From NCBI GenBank assembly GCA_009846005.1, contig VXYL01000070.1:341699-405698 (forward strand): a stretch of DNA of 64,000 nucleotides. The letters run 5' to 3'. The notes beneath the pieces are model-generated. The model searched no databases and was not told where the DNA came from. It saw only the letters and a program-made list of their open reading frames with translations. This stretch comes from Gammaproteobacteria bacterium. GTDB lineage: Bacteria > Pseudomonadota > Gammaproteobacteria > Pseudomonadales > Azotimanducaceae. Position numbers and translations under genes: made by a program. Positions 46,696-56,730 of this stretch are shown in pieces (position 1 is the stretch's first letter; every line of letters starts with the position of its first letter).

Positions 46696-47763
46696 CTATT
46701 CGAAATGCCCCTGTTTCACGTGAAACATGCGACCTCCGCCAAATCCCATCAGGATCTCGCCGATCGCTCCTTCGGTGGAAGTTGCGACGATCTGACAATC
46801 CATGTCCTCCAGCTGGCGGTAGTACCGTTCGTTGTGCTCCTCATCGAGTTCAGCCCCGAGATCGTCGATGAGAAACAGCGATCGTTTGCCCGCAACTGCC
46901 AAGTCCTTCGCTTGCCCCATATGCAGCGCACTCGCGACGGCCTTTCCCTGGCCCCGGGAGAGCACTTGGGCAGCGCTTTCGGACCCGCAGGTGATGCGAA
47001 CATCCGCTCGATGCGGCCCGCTAAGCGTGGTGCCCAATTTTACATCGCGATCCACCTGCTGGCCTAGCACTTCCGCGAAACTATCTGCCTTCCAGCCCGG
47101 CAAATATTCGCACTCCACCTCGAGATCGGGATCCAGCGTCGCTAGGGAAACTGCTACTTGTGCCATCACGCGATCGAAGTACCGTCCGCGCGCCTCCGCG
47201 ACGGCTTCACCAAGTTCGGCAACCTGCTCGGTCCACACCGGAAGCGTTTTCAGGTCCGCGGCACGCAACACCACGTTCCGCTGTCTCAGCGCGCGCAAAT
47301 ATCCGCCCAGAACCCGTGCGTAGTCCTGTTCCACGTGAAACACACCCCAATCCAACCACTGCCTCCGGCCCGCGGGACCGCCAAACACCAACTCCGGCAA
47401 GTCTGGCAACAACAATTGGATGGGTAGTAGCGAGGCAACCCGAGACGTCTGTCGAACGAGCTGACCATCCCTTCGGAGTTCCAGCCGCCCCCTTCTCTCC
47501 CGCGCATAGCCTAAGCGCACACTGCCGAGCCGCTCGTCCGCCAATAGAGCGGCGACCGCCATCTTTTCCTCACCATGGCGGATAATCTGGTCCGCGCGAG
47601 TCGTCCGAAACGAACGGCCCCGTACAACAAGGTGTAAAGCCTCCAAGGCGGATGTCTTGCCCGCCCCGTTGGGCCCCGCGAGCAGGTTTGCCCGCGGGTG
47701 GAGATGGAGCCTAGCGGAGTCGATGTTGCGGACGTTGCCGATGTCGATCCGTTCAACGATCAT
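46696..47763 (-). CDS. recF: DNA replication and repair protein RecF
   Basis: SMC-like ATPase that loads RecA at gaps. The 355 residues show Walker A GPNGAGKTSALEALH near 34, the signature region LSRGQGKAVASAL near 270 and Walker B LFLIDDLGAELD near 300. Two parS sites lie inside the gene and are read as FHVEQ (near residue 145) and, at the extreme C-terminus, MFHVKQ. It is in its standard place between dnaN and gyrB. Confidence 0.96.
   Translation of the reverse strand: MIVERIDIGNVRNIDSARLHLHPRANLLAGPNGAGKTSALEALHLVVRGRSFRTTRADQIIRHGEEKMAVAALLADERLGSVRLGYARERRGRLELRRDGQLVRQTSRVASLLPIQLLLPDLPELVFGGPAGRRQWLDWGVFHVEQDYARVLGGYLRALRQRNVVLRAADLKTLPVWTEQVAELGEAVAEARGRYFDRVMAQVAVSLATLDPDLEVECEYLPGWKADSFAEVLGQQVDRDVKLGTTLSGPHRADVRITCGSESAAQVLSRGQGKAVASALHMGQAKDLAVAGKRSLFLIDDLGAELDEEHNERYYRQLEDMDCQIVATSTEGAIGEILMGFGGGRMFHVKQGHFE
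46712..46727. promoter_or_regulatory. parS partition site, copy 1
   Basis: TGTTTCACGTGAAACA is a perfect 16-base palindrome identical to the known bacterial parS consensus. It lies in the last codons of recF, about 3.6 kb from the oriC region and some 11 kb from parB. ParB should bind here and spread. Confidence 0.96.
47327..47342. promoter_or_regulatory. parS partition site, copy 2
   Basis: TGTTCCACGTGAAACA matches the consensus TGTTNCACGTGAAACA with one base off perfect symmetry. It lies mid-gene in recF, 615 bases from copy 1. Two sites this close in one gene suggest a compact ParB loading zone. Confidence 0.93.
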
Positions 47764-47835
47764 CGAGCGGATTGCCCGGGCTGGAAGGCGGACGGTAAGT
47801 AGGCCGATTCCTCTATCGGAACGGCGTCCGGCGGC

Positions 47836-48936
47836 CTATTGGCGCCTTGGCATCACGAGGTAGAGCGAGTCCTCATCGCCAGCGGCCTCGATCTTCGCGA
47901 TCTTGTTGTCTTCCGGGAAAGACATCTCTACTGCTTCGGCATCGACGGCGTTGAGGACGTCCTGAACATAGCTGGCATTGAAGTTGATCTCCATCGCATC
48001 GCCGTCATAGTCGACGGGCACCACTTCCTCGGACTCCTCCTGTTCGTTGTTTGCCGCTCGGATAGTCAAGTGTTCACCTTCGACCTGGAAACCGACGATG
48101 TTGGACACGATGGCGGCTCGCTGCAGGGCCCGGCGCAGCGTTTCCCGATCACTCGTGATGGATCGGCTGATGTTGCGTGGGATCAGCCCTTCGTAGGGTG
48201 GGAATTGCCCCTCGACCAGCCGTGTAGTTAGTGTGTACTCACCTTGTGTAGCCCGCAAATGTGTGCGTCCTAAGGAGAATTCCACGTCCAAGTCACTATC
48301 GGCAATGAGCCGTTCGAGGTCTTGGATGCGCTTGCGGGGAACGATGGCGCGCAGTCTATCCACGCCCTCCGCACCCCGGTCAAGGGTGTGCATTGCCATC
48401 CGCGCGCCATCGGTCGCGACGGCGCGCAGGTTCGTGCCCGTGATCTCGAGCAGGAGACCCCTGAGAAAGTAGCGAATGTCCTGATTGGCCATCGCGAAGC
48501 TGGTCCGCGCCAGCAGTTTCTGCACCTCGACTCGCGGCAGCGTGATACTCACGTCGCTGTCGGCGGACTCGAAAGGGACATACTCCTCCGCGGAAACGGT
48601 CGACAACTGGAAGCGGCTCCTGCCCGATCGCACCGCGACCCGCTCGCCTTCCACCGAGAACGTCACCTCGGCGCTCTCCGGCAACGACCGCCAAATCTCG
48701 GCGAGTTTCTGTGCCGGGACAGTCGTAGCCGCGGACTCGCCCTGCTCAACCTCGACACCTTCCGTCAGTTCGACCACCAGTTCGACTTCGCGATCGGTGC
48801 CGCGCAAGGTCAGGCCGTTGTCGTCCGTCTGCACCAGGATATTCGAAAGCACCGGAAGGGTATGACGCCGTTCAATCACCCCGTTCAGAATCTGGAGCGG
48901 GCGAAGCAGGGTCTCTCGATTCGTTCGGAATTTCAT
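47836..48936 (-). CDS. dnaN: DNA polymerase III beta sliding clamp
   Basis: Ring-shaped clamp that holds polymerase III on DNA. The 366 residues form the three repeated clamp domains, with LQILNGVIERRHTLPVLSNIL near the start and the conserved C-terminus ending LYLVMPRRQ, close to the family MPMR(L) end that lines the protein-binding cleft. It follows dnaA after 54 bases on the same strand, the standard order. Confidence 0.97.
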   Translation of the reverse strand: MKFRTNRETLLRPLQILNGVIERRHTLPVLSNILVQTDDNGLTLRGTDREVELVVELTEGVEVEQGESAATTVPAQKLAEIWRSLPESAEVTFSVEGERVAVRSGRSRFQLSTVSAEEYVPFESADSDVSITLPRVEVQKLLARTSFAMANQDIRYFLRGLLLEITGTNLRAVATDGARMAMHTLDRGAEGVDRLRAIVPRKRIQDLERLIADSDLDVEFSLGRTHLRATQGEYTLTTRLVEGQFPPYEGLIPRNISRSITSDRETLRRALQRAAIVSNIVGFQVEGEHLTIRAANNEQEESEEVVPVDYDGDAMEINFNASYVQDVLNAVDAEAVEMSFPEDNKIAKIEAAGDEDSLYLVMPRRQ

Positions 48937-48990
48937 TCATCGCTCCTCAGTTGACGGCGGCTCCCGTCACGCCCCGGTCGACCGGAACGG

Positions 48991-50352
48991 TCAATGGGTC
49001 AGCAAGCGCGAGAGGATCTTGTAGTCCTCCGCGATATCGGTACTGCTTTCCCGAAGAGCGTTGATTCTACGATAGGCGTGGAGCACGGTTGTATGGTCGC
49101 GGCCGCCAAACTTCTCGCCGATGTCGGGCAGCGAGTTCTTCGTGAACTCCTTGGCCAGGCACATGGCGATCTGCCGGGGTCGGGCAACCGTCCTGTTCCG
49201 CCGCTTCGACAACAGGTCGGACACCTTCATGTTGAAGTAGTCGGCCACGACCTTCTGGATGGTCTCGACCGTCACTTGGCGCCCGTGGATGGCGAGAAGA
49301 TCGTGCAGCGCCCGCTTCACGAGGTCGATGGACACCGCCGAGCGGCGGAATCGCGCGTGTGCGATGACGCGCTGCAGTGCGCCTTCTAGCTCGCGCACGT
49401 TCGAGCGAATGTTCTCGGCGATGTGGAACGCCACGTCGTCGGGAACCTCGATTCCCTCGGCTTCCCCTTTCTTCTTGAGAATCGCAACCCTGGTTTCAAG
49501 TTCGGGCGGTTCGACCTCTGCCGTCAGGCCGCCGACGAAACGCGACTTCAGTCGTTCCTCCAGGCCATCGATCTCCGTGGGGTACTTGTCGCACGTGAGC
49601 ACCATCTGGTGATTCTGCTCAACCACGGCGTTGAACACATGGAAGAACTCCTCTTGGGAGCGCAGCTTGTTGGCGAAGAATTGAATGTCGTCGATCAAAA
49701 GGACATCCATGGAACTGTAGTACTGCATGGTCTGCCGGATCGTGCCGGTGCCGATTCCCCGGACCATGTCGTTCACGAACGCCTGCGAGTGCAGGTACAC
49801 GACGTTCGCCCCCGGCGACTTGATCAGCACTTCGTTGCCGACGGCATGCATGAGATGCGTCTTGCCGAGCCCCACGCCGCCGTAGAGCAGAAGCGGGTTG
49901 TAGGACCGTCCGACGTTGGTCGCCACCTGCTGGGCAGCCGCCTTGGCAACCTCGTTGGACTTCCCTTCCACGTAGTTCGCAAACACGTGCGAACGGTCGA
50001 TGTTCGGCTCCCGGGTATCCCGCGACCCCTTCCTCGCCCGCTCGACCCGGAGCGGGGAACCCGCAGATCTTTCCCGGCTTCCGACCGTTAGCTCAAGCTC
50101 CTGGATGTCGGCGTGCTCGTCGAGCTCGAACAGATGCCACACCAAGGGAAGGTGTTCGTCTCGGACCTGCTTCTTGACGTGGTCGTTGGGGGCCAAGACG
50201 ACCAGCTTGGCACCTTCTAGGCGCACCTGCAGGGGTCGAATGAAGGTATTGAATTGACGAGACGTGAGTTCCTCTTCGAGTCTGGCCAAGCATTTGCGCC
50301 ACACCGGAGGGACCCCATCGGAATCCTCCGGCTCATCCACCCAACTCGGCAT
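48991..50352 (-). CDS. dnaA: Chromosomal replication initiator DnaA
   Basis: AAA+ ATPase that opens oriC. The 453 residues have the N-terminal domain I, a linker, the ATPase core (GGVGLGKTHLMHAVG near 160, VLLIDDIQFFANK near 220) and the C-terminal DNA-binding domain with GGRDHTTVLHAYRRI near 425. It is the first gene of the minus-strand run away from oriC; its promoter should lie in the intergenic region just beyond 50352. ATG 50352 is in the only sensible position. Confidence 0.98.
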   Translation of the reverse strand: MPSWVDEPEDSDGVPPVWRKCLARLEEELTSRQFNTFIRPLQVRLEGAKLVVLAPNDHVKKQVRDEHLPLVWHLFELDEHADIQELELTVGSRERSAGSPLRVERARKGSRDTREPNIDRSHVFANYVEGKSNEVAKAAAQQVATNVGRSYNPLLLYGGVGLGKTHLMHAVGNEVLIKSPGANVVYLHSQAFVNDMVRGIGTGTIRQTMQYYSSMDVLLIDDIQFFANKLRSQEEFFHVFNAVVEQNHQMVLTCDKYPTEIDGLEERLKSRFVGGLTAEVEPPELETRVAILKKKGEAEGIEVPDDVAFHIAENIRSNVRELEGALQRVIAHARFRRSAVSIDLVKRALHDLLAIHGRQVTVETIQKVVADYFNMKVSDLLSKRRNRTVARPRQIAMCLAKEFTKNSLPDIGEKFGGRDHTTVLHAYRRINALRESSTDIAEDYKILSRLLTH

Positions 50353-50816
50353 GCGCCCCCTGGATTATCGTTAATCTCGTCGCCACAGCGAGCCCAACGA
50401 ACTCGACGAATCGAGGGGTCATTCTAATGACACATTGGCGCTCTTGGCTATGCGTTTCGCGCCGAAAAACCGATGTTTTCCTCGTTCTCTTGGCAATTCA
50501 AGAACTTAACGTCCCGGCCTCAGAATAGGCCTAATCAGCCCGCCTGTGCGTAAGCTGTGGACATCGTGTAGGACATGCCGGAGAGGCTCCTCGGGCACCC
50601 ACTGCCCGCCCCGACACCCCCCGGCTGTGCCCACGGTGTCAACTCGGTGTGCACAACATGGCGTGTAGGAAATCTGCCATCGATTCCGTAGGTTGATGTC
50701 CACTTGCACAGTAAGCCGATACCCCAACAACAACGACAAGATTGCCTATCTAAGTAGCAGTAGTTGATATTGGATCCATGCATAACTGTGCTCACTGAGT
50801 CCCCGAGCCGTTCACG
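50353..50816. promoter_or_regulatory. Likely replication origin oriC
   Basis: The intergenic region between divergent dnaA and rpmH is the expected origin place. It contains several DnaA-box-like nonamers, each one or two bases off the consensus TTATNCACA in reverse form: TGTGCGTAA at 50545-50553, TGTGGACAT at 50556-50564 and TGTGCACAA at 50648-50656. AT-richer stretches lie at 50405-50515 and 50700-50790 and could be the unwinding zone. No perfect box was found, so the boxes here may be a lineage-specific version or the key boxes are weak. Confidence 0.75.
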
Positions 50817-50846
50817 TTGACACCAATCTTGCCGCGCCTCTACAAT
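50817..50846 (+). promoter_or_regulatory. Promoter for rpmH
   Basis: TTGACA at 50817-50822 and TACAAT at 50841-50846 with an 18-base spacer form a near-consensus sigma-70 promoter, 55 bases before the rpmH start. It should drive rpmH-rnpA-yidD-yidC. Confidence 0.85.
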
Positions 50847-50901
50847 CGCGCCCCCTTCGAAAACCTCGTGCGTTTGCCGCCGACCAAGGTTCCCCCAAGC
50901 C

Positions 50902-51036
50902 ATGAAACGGACCTACCAGCCGAGTGTGATCAAGCGCAAGCGAACCCATGGGTTCCGGGCACGCATGGCGACCAAGAACGGTCGCAAGGTGCTGAACGCG
51001 CGACGCGCCAAGGGCCGCAAGAGACTGTCGGTCTGA
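50902..51036 (+). CDS. rpmH: 50S ribosomal protein L34
   Basis: A 44-residue, very basic ribosomal protein ([20 protein letters not shown], then [15 protein letters not shown]), standard length and sequence. It is short enough to miss in length-filtered calls. The ATG at 50902 follows the promoter at 50817-50846. It is followed by rnpA after 15 bases, as in nearly all bacteria. Confidence 0.98.
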   Translation: MKRTYQPSVIKRKRTHGFRARMATKNGRKVLNARRAKGRKRLSV

Positions 51037-51051
51037 GCCGCCGGATGGCCG

Positions 51052-51429
51052 GTGGACTTCAGGCGTGACTTCGGCCGCGCGAGGCGCCTGCTCCGCAAGA
51101 AACAGTTTGACGATGTTCTGCGCCGTGCGTCGGTCCGCACAGGTCGAGGGCCATTGCGGCTGGCGGCTAGAGACAACGAACTTGAAATGGCGCGCTTAGG
51201 CCTCATCGTTGGTAAACGGATGCTGCCGCGGGCGGTGGATCGCAACCGGGCGAAGCGAGTGATCAGAGAATCGTTCCGTCAAGCAGGCGGACTACCCGCG
51301 ATGGACATCGTTGTTCGTGTTGCGGTTCCCGCCGCTGCAATTACGGTTGCGGACGCGGACCGACTGTTCCGTGCGTTGGCGGAAATCGTCGACCGCCGGC
51401 GGCGATTGCAGAATCCTCATGTCGGGTGA
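51052..51429 (+). CDS. rnpA: Ribonuclease P protein component
   Basis: Protein partner of RNase P, which trims the 5' end of tRNAs. The 125 residues start at GTG 51052 and contain [29 protein letters not shown] near 48-76 (the conserved RNR motif) and a basic C-terminus. It sits between rpmH and yidD and overlaps yidD by 11 bases. Confidence 0.95.
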   Translation: MDFRRDFGRARRLLRKKQFDDVLRRASVRTGRGPLRLAARDNELEMARLGLIVGKRMLPRAVDRNRAKRVIRESFRQAGGLPAMDIVVRVAVPAAAITVADADRLFRALAEIVDRRRRLQNPHVG

Positions 51430-51694
51430 GGCGTCGCAGTGGCCGCAGGTGCCGAGACGTGTCCTGATCGGAGCGGTTGAGGCCTACCGACGTTACATCA
51501 GTCCGTGTCTGGGCAGGCATTGCCGGTTCCACCCCACCTGCTCGAGGTACGCCATCGAGGCCTTCGCACGGCACGGTGTCTTGAGAGGCGCTGCGTTGGC
51601 GGTCCGGCGCCTCATTCGTTGCCATCCGTTTCACCCGGGTGGCGTGGATCCCGTCCCGGCGAAGGGAACCGGAGCGCGCGATGCTGTCGAGTGA
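51419..51694 (+). CDS. yidD: Membrane protein insertion efficiency factor YidD
   Basis: A 91-residue protein that helps YidC-dependent membrane insertion. It carries the family core: [32 protein letters not shown] near 45 and [17 protein letters not shown] near 68. The ATG at 51419 overlaps the rnpA end, and the 3' end overlaps yidC by 14 bases, so the three genes are tightly coupled. Confidence 0.95.
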   Translation: MSGEASQWPQVPRRVLIGAVEAYRRYISPCLGRHCRFHPTCSRYAIEAFARHGVLRGAALAVRRLIRCHPFHPGGVDPVPAKGTGARDAVE

Positions 51695-53405
51695 GGTTCA
51701 ACGCATCGTCCTGTTGGTGGGCCTGGGCATCTTGGGGTGGCTGCTGGTGTACACCTGGACCCAGGACTTCGGACCGCGTGTGCAGGACGCTCCGCCTCGA
51801 CAGGAAGCACCGCTGACCGAACGCAGCGGCGAACCGCCAATCGCGGAGTTTCCCGAAGCCGAACCTCGCCATGATGTTGCCGATGTGCCCGCAGAGAGTA
51901 TCTCGGCGCCGGTCCGGGACGACGACGTACCCGTCGACCTGGCATCTCCCGAGGAAACGGCGCCGGCGCCGGTCTTCGAGGATCCGGACCGTTTGCTGCG
52001 CGTGCGCACACCCGTCCACGATGTATGGATAGATCGTCTCGGCGGCGACATCGTGAAGTTGGCGCTGCCGAAATTCCCCAAGGCGGTGGGCAGCGATGAG
52101 AGAGTGACGCTTCTGGATAGGCGGTACGATCATGTCTACGTCGCCCAGAGCGGGCTGATCGGCGCGGACGGCACGGACAGGAATGGTAGGCCGCTTTACG
52201 CGACCCGCAGCGACGAGTACGTCCTCGAGGAAGGCGAACTCGAAGTGGAGCTGCGCCACGAGTCGAACGGCGTGGCGCTGACCAAGCGCTACACCTTCCG
52301 CGCTGACGACTACCTCATTGCCGTTGACCAGGATGTCGACAACAGCTCGGGGGAAGCCTTCGAAGCCCAGGCGTTCGCGCAGTTGAAGCGCGATGCATCC
52401 AGACCGGAAGACTCGGGCGTGCCGTTCGGTCCGCGCCCCTACGTCGGGGCCGCGTTCACGACGCCGGAGGACCGCTACCACAAGATCGATTTTGAGGATC
52501 TCGACGACGGCACCTTCCGGGTGGAGGCGGAAGGTGGCTGGGCCGCGGTGCTGCAGCACTATTTCGTGAGCGCGTGGGTAGGTACACCGGGCGAAGTGAA
52601 CGCTTACTACGGTCGCAGGCTAAATGACGGCAACTATGCGGTGGGTTTCGTGGGTCCCCGATTCGTGGTGCCGGCGGACCAACTGGCGAGCGTCAGCGCC
52701 GGGCTCTATGCCGGTCCCAAGGATCAACGCCGCTTGGAGGAGATCGCGCCCCATCTGAACCTGACCGTGGACTACGGATTCCTCTGGTGGATGTCCGTGC
52801 CGCTGTTCCACGTCCTCGATGCCATCCACTCGGTGGTGGGCAATTGGGGCGTAGCCATCATCCTGCTGACATTATGCGTCAAGTTGCTGCTCTACCCGCT
52901 CGCATCGGCTAGCTACCGTTCCATGGCCAAGATGAAGAAGGTCATGCCGCAGGTGAAGCGGCTCCAAGAGCGTTATTCCGACAACCGTCAGAAGCTCTCC
53001 CAGGAAATGATGGCGCTCTACAAGAAGGAGGGGGCGAATCCCCTGGGAGGATGTTTGCCGCTCCTTGTCCAAATGCCGGTGTTCCTGGCGTTGTACTGGG
53101 TGCTGATCGAAAGCGTTGAACTTCGGCAAGCACCTTTTGTGTTGTGGATCAAGGATTTGGCGGCCATGGACCCGTTCTTCGTCCTGCCGTTGCTCTACGG
53201 TGTGTCGTTCTATGTGATGCAGCTTCTGAACCCGCCGCCTCCGGATCCGATGCAGGCCAAGGTCATGAAGGCCATGCCGATCGTGTTCACGGCCCTCTTC
53301 GTCTTCTTCCCAGCGGGGTTGGTACTCTACTGGCTGGTCAACAACCTGCTGTCGCTTCTGCAGCAGTGGTATATCACCCGCAAGATCGAGAGGGCCTCCG
53401 CCTAG
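51681..53405 (+). CDS. yidC: Membrane protein insertase YidC
   Basis: Inserts and folds inner membrane proteins, with Sec or alone. The 574 residues have an N-terminal membrane anchor ([18 protein letters not shown]), a low-complexity acidic linker, a large periplasmic domain (about 110-330) and a C-terminal core with five membrane spans (from [16 protein letters not shown]; groove arginine in [11 protein letters not shown]; last span [17 protein letters not shown]). Size and layout are those of gram-negative YidC. It starts with ATG 51681 within the end of yidD. Confidence 0.97.
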   Translation: MLSSEVQRIVLLVGLGILGWLLVYTWTQDFGPRVQDAPPRQEAPLTERSGEPPIAEFPEAEPRHDVADVPAESISAPVRDDDVPVDLASPEETAPAPVFEDPDRLLRVRTPVHDVWIDRLGGDIVKLALPKFPKAVGSDERVTLLDRRYDHVYVAQSGLIGADGTDRNGRPLYATRSDEYVLEEGELEVELRHESNGVALTKRYTFRADDYLIAVDQDVDNSSGEAFEAQAFAQLKRDASRPEDSGVPFGPRPYVGAAFTTPEDRYHKIDFEDLDDGTFRVEAEGGWAAVLQHYFVSAWVGTPGEVNAYYGRRLNDGNYAVGFVGPRFVVPADQLASVSAGLYAGPKDQRRLEEIAPHLNLTVDYGFLWWMSVPLFHVLDAIHSVVGNWGVAIILLTLCVKLLLYPLASASYRSMAKMKKVMPQVKRLQERYSDNRQKLSQEMMALYKKEGANPLGGCLPLLVQMPVFLALYWVLIESVELRQAPFVLWIKDLAAMDPFFVLPLLYGVSFYVMQLLNPPPPDPMQAKVMKAMPIVFTALFVFFPAGLVLYWLVNNLLSLLQQWYITRKIERASA

Positions 53406-53459
53406 GGGGTGGCTCGGGCTGGGGGAGAACGCGACGCCCCGCACGCGACGGCATTTGTG

Positions 53460-54791
53460 ATGCTAGCCCGCGAAATGATCGCCGCCATCGCGACGCCCCC
53501 AGGCCGCGGGGGCATCGGCATCGTGCGGATATCCGGGACCGGTCTCGAGGCCATGTTGCGCGGCCTCGTGGGGCGCGTTCCAGCACCTAGGATGGCGGAG
53601 TTGTCGGACTTCTGTGACGCCGATGGCACCGCCATCGACCGGGGCATCGTCATCTACTTTCCGTCCCCTCGATCGATGACCGGCGAAGACGTCGTCGAGC
53701 TGCAGGGACACGGGGGTCCGGTGGTGATGGACGCCCTGCTGGAGCGGGCCTGCCAGCTGGGCGCGAGGATCGCACGACCCGGGGAGTTCACCGAGCGGGC
53801 ATTCCTCAACGACAAGATCGACCTCGCCCAGGCGGAAGCCGTCGCGGATTTGATCGACAGCGCCTCGACGCGGGCGGCCCGAGCCGCGATGCGCTCGCTC
53901 GACGGCGAGTTCTCGGCCCGGGTGACGGAGATCGACCGGGCCGTGCTCGATCTGCGCGTCTTCCTCGAGGCGGCCATCGACTTTGCGGAAGAGGAGATCG
54001 ACTTCCTGGCCGACTCGGATGCCGTCGAGAGAATACGGGCGGTCGAGGGGCGGATCGAGCGTCTCGCCATCGAATCTCGCCGGGGCGAAGCCTTGCGCGA
54101 AGGCCTCGACGTGGTGATTGCCGGCCAGCCCAACGCGGGCAAGTCGAGCCTCTTGAACCGGTTGCTTGCCGAGAATCGCGCCATCGTTACGGATGTGCCG
54201 GGAACGACACGGGATCTGTTGCGGGCGGATATCGAGATCGAAGGCGTGCCGATTCGCCTGACGGACACCGCGGGACTGCGCGCCGGCGGGGGTCGGGTTG
54301 AGACGATCGGAGTCGAGAGGGCCCGCACGGCGATTGCTCAGGCCGATCTGGTTCTCGCAGTTGAGGATGCGACAGCCGTGGCGCCGGGGGGCACAACGGC
54401 ATCCGAATCCCTAGGCGATGTCGCGGCGAGTCGGATCCGGGTGCGGAACAAGGTCGACCTCACGGGCGAGAAACCCGGTGACGGTGGGGGGGTGATTCGG
54501 ATCTCGGCACTCAAAGGCGACGGCGTCGATGTCCTGCGGGCGGTGATCGCCAAAATTGCGGGCGTGGCACCTGGCGAGGGCGCCTACCTGGCGCGCAAGC
54601 GTCACCTCAACGCGCTTCGCGCGGCCTCGGATCGGTGTGCGGCAGCACGCGAACGCTTGAGCGAAGGCTTCGGGGACTTGGCTGCCGAGGAACTGCGCCA
54701 GGTACAAGCCCATCTTGGCGACATCGTCGGCACCACAACCGTTGACGATCTACTCGGAGAGATATTCAGCACGTTCTGCATCGGGAAGTAG
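53460..54791 (+). CDS. mnmE: tRNA uridine-34 modification GTPase MnmE
   Basis: Together with MnmG makes the 5-carboxymethylaminomethyl group at the wobble uridine of tRNAs. The 443 residues show IAAIATPPGRGGIGIVRISG near the start, a GTPase domain (GQPNAGKSSLLNRLL near 222, DVPGTTRD, LTDTAGLRAGG) and the C-terminal FCIGK with its catalytic cysteine. The start is uncertain: ATG 53460 fits best, while ATG 53475 or GTG 53409 also give sensible proteins. It is followed by mnmG after 49 bases. Confidence 0.95.
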   Translation: MLAREMIAAIATPPGRGGIGIVRISGTGLEAMLRGLVGRVPAPRMAELSDFCDADGTAIDRGIVIYFPSPRSMTGEDVVELQGHGGPVVMDALLERACQLGARIARPGEFTERAFLNDKIDLAQAEAVADLIDSASTRAARAAMRSLDGEFSARVTEIDRAVLDLRVFLEAAIDFAEEEIDFLADSDAVERIRAVEGRIERLAIESRRGEALREGLDVVIAGQPNAGKSSLLNRLLAENRAIVTDVPGTTRDLLRADIEIEGVPIRLTDTAGLRAGGGRVETIGVERARTAIAQADLVLAVEDATAVAPGGTTASESLGDVAASRIRVRNKVDLTGEKPGDGGGVIRISALKGDGVDVLRAVIAKIAGVAPGEGAYLARKRHLNALRAASDRCAAARERLSEGFGDLAAEELRQVQAHLGDIVGTTTVDDLLGEIFSTFCIGK

Positions 54792-54840
54792 ACCGGCGGG
54801 CGTATAATCCGCCGCCGCATTCTCGTCGCGCGCCGGACCA

Positions 54841-56730
54841 ATGGACCATCCGCAACAGTTCGACGTAATCGTGATCGGGGGCGGCCACGCCGGCACCGAG
54901 GCCGCGCTCGCCTCGGCTCGGGTGGGCGCGAACACGCTCTTGTTGACGCAGAGCATCGAAACCATCGGCCAGATGTCCTGCAACCCCGCCATCGGCGGCA
55001 TCGGCAAGTCGCACCTGGTGCGGGAGATCGACGCCTTGGGCGGCGCGATGGCCCAGGCGACCGATCGGGCCGGCATCCAGTTCCGTACCCTGAATTCGCG
55101 CAAGGGGCCGGCCGTGCGCGCGACCCGGGCCCAAGCCGACCGCGTGCTCTACCGAAACGCGATCCGCTCCGCGGTAGAGCACTGCGACAACCTTGCGGTG
55201 TTCCAGCAGTCCGTCGTCGACCTCGATATCGAAGGCGATCGGGTTCGCGGCGTCGTTACCCAGATGGGGTTGCGTTTCGAAGCCCGCTGCGTCGTCCTGA
55301 CGACGGGCACCTTTCTCGGCGGCCGGATTCACGTCGGGCTTCAGCATCAACCCGGTGGCCGTGCCGGCGATGCGCCCTCCAACGCGCTGGCGGAGCGCCT
55401 GCGTGCGCTGCCGTTGCGTGTCGATCGCCTGAAGACGGGTACGCCGCCGCGCATCGATGGGCGAACCGTGGACTTCGGCGTCATGGAGGTCCAGTCGAGC
55501 GAGGAACCCCGCCCGACCATGTCGATGTTGTCGACACCGGATGTCCATCCGCGCCAAGTGCCGTGCCATATCACCCATACGAATGCGCGTACGCACGAGA
55601 TCATTCGCTCGGCGCTTGATCGTTCGCCCATGTTCACCGGGGCGATCGAAGGAGTGGGCCCGCGTTACTGCCCCTCCATCGAGGACAAGGTGGTGCGTTT
55701 CGCCGAGCGGCCCGCGCACCAGGTTTTCGTAGAGCCGGAAGGGCTGGAGACCCACGAGCTTTATCCGAACGGCATCTCGACGAGCCTGCCCTTCGATGTG
55801 CAGTTGGACGCGGTGCGTAGCATCGCCGGCTTCGAGGGTGCCCATGTCACGCGGCCCGGTTATGCCATCGAATACGACTTCTTCGACCCCCGCGACCTCG
55901 ATCCATCGCTCCAGACGCGCTGCATCGAAGGCCTCTATTTTGCCGGGCAGATCAACGGAACGACCGGCTACGAGGAAGCTGCGGCGCAGGGTTTGTTGGC
56001 CGGGCTCAACGCGGCCCGCGCAGTTGCGGGAGAAGATCCGTGGTGTCCGGAACGCTACGAGGCGTATATCGGCGTGCTGGTCGACGACCTCGTCACCCTT
56101 GGGGTCACGGAACCGTATCGCATGTTCACCAGCCGCGCGGAATACCGCCTGCGGCTGCGTCAGGACAACGCGGATCAGCGCCTCACAGCGCAAGGTCGTG
56201 CCTTGGGTCTCGTCGACGACGTGCGATGGTCGGCGTACACCGCAAAGAAGCGTGAGCTTGAACGGGGCACGGCGGTGCTTGCCGGTGTCGTCGCGGTGCC
56301 TGGCAGCGACTTGGCGGGGGCCGTCGTCGATGCCACCGACGAACCGATCGAGAAGCCGGTGTCGCTGTTCGATATCCTCAAGCGGCCGGGGGTCGACGTA
56401 GTCGGCTTGGTAGGCGCCCTCCGCGCCCACGGCATCGCGGTGGAGGAGCCCGTGGTGTCGCAACTTGAGATCGACGCCAAGTACCAGGGCTACCTGCAAC
56501 GCCAGGACGAAGAGATCGCGAGGGTCAAGGCAAACGAAGGCGTGACGCTGCGACCGGACTTCGACTACCGGGGCATATCGGGCCTGTCGAACGAGCTCAA
56601 AGACAAACTTGCCGTCCGGCAGCCCGCGACGATCGCCCAGGCGGCCCGGATTCCCGGGGTGACGCCGGCGGCGTTGTCGCTGCTCCTCGTGCACGCCAAG
56701 CGCGATGCCGGCGAACAACGCCGCGCGTGA
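54841..56730 (+). CDS. mnmG: tRNA uridine-34 modification FAD enzyme MnmG (GidA)
   Basis: FAD-dependent partner of MnmE. The 629 residues carry [16 protein letters not shown] near 11, [23 protein letters not shown] near 45, TGTFLGG near 150, and the C-terminal helical domain that binds MnmE. The length is normal. It overlaps rsmG by 26 bases and is the second member of the mnmE-mnmG-rsmG run common near oriC. Confidence 0.97.
   Translation: MDHPQQFDVIVIGGGHAGTEAALASARVGANTLLLTQSIETIGQMSCNPAIGGIGKSHLVREIDALGGAMAQATDRAGIQFRTLNSRKGPAVRATRAQADRVLYRNAIRSAVEHCDNLAVFQQSVVDLDIEGDRVRGVVTQMGLRFEARCVVLTTGTFLGGRIHVGLQHQPGGRAGDAPSNALAERLRALPLRVDRLKTGTPPRIDGRTVDFGVMEVQSSEEPRPTMSMLSTPDVHPRQVPCHITHTNARTHEIIRSALDRSPMFTGAIEGVGPRYCPSIEDKVVRFAERPAHQVFVEPEGLETHELYPNGISTSLPFDVQLDAVRSIAGFEGAHVTRPGYAIEYDFFDPRDLDPSLQTRCIEGLYFAGQINGTTGYEEAAAQGLLAGLNAARAVAGEDPWCPERYEAYIGVLVDDLVTLGVTEPYRMFTSRAEYRLRLRQDNADQRLTAQGRALGLVDDVRWSAYTAKKRELERGTAVLAGVVAVPGSDLAGAVVDATDEPIEKPVSLFDILKRPGVDVVGLVGALRAHGIAVEEPVVSQLEIDAKYQGYLQRQDEEIARVKANEGVTLRPDFDYRGISGLSNELKDKLAVRQPATIAQAARIPGVTPAALSLLLVHAKRDAGEQRRA

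Noticed and set aside
54803-54808. TATAAT upstream of mnmG as a promoter
   Set aside because: There is no -35 at 16-18 bases; the hexamer lies in a GC-rich inverted repeat and may be chance.
54766-56718. A 650-codon antisense frame opposite mnmG
   Set aside because: Shadow of a high-GC gene. The protein is rich in arginine, histidine and aspartate without motifs, and mnmG is beyond doubt.
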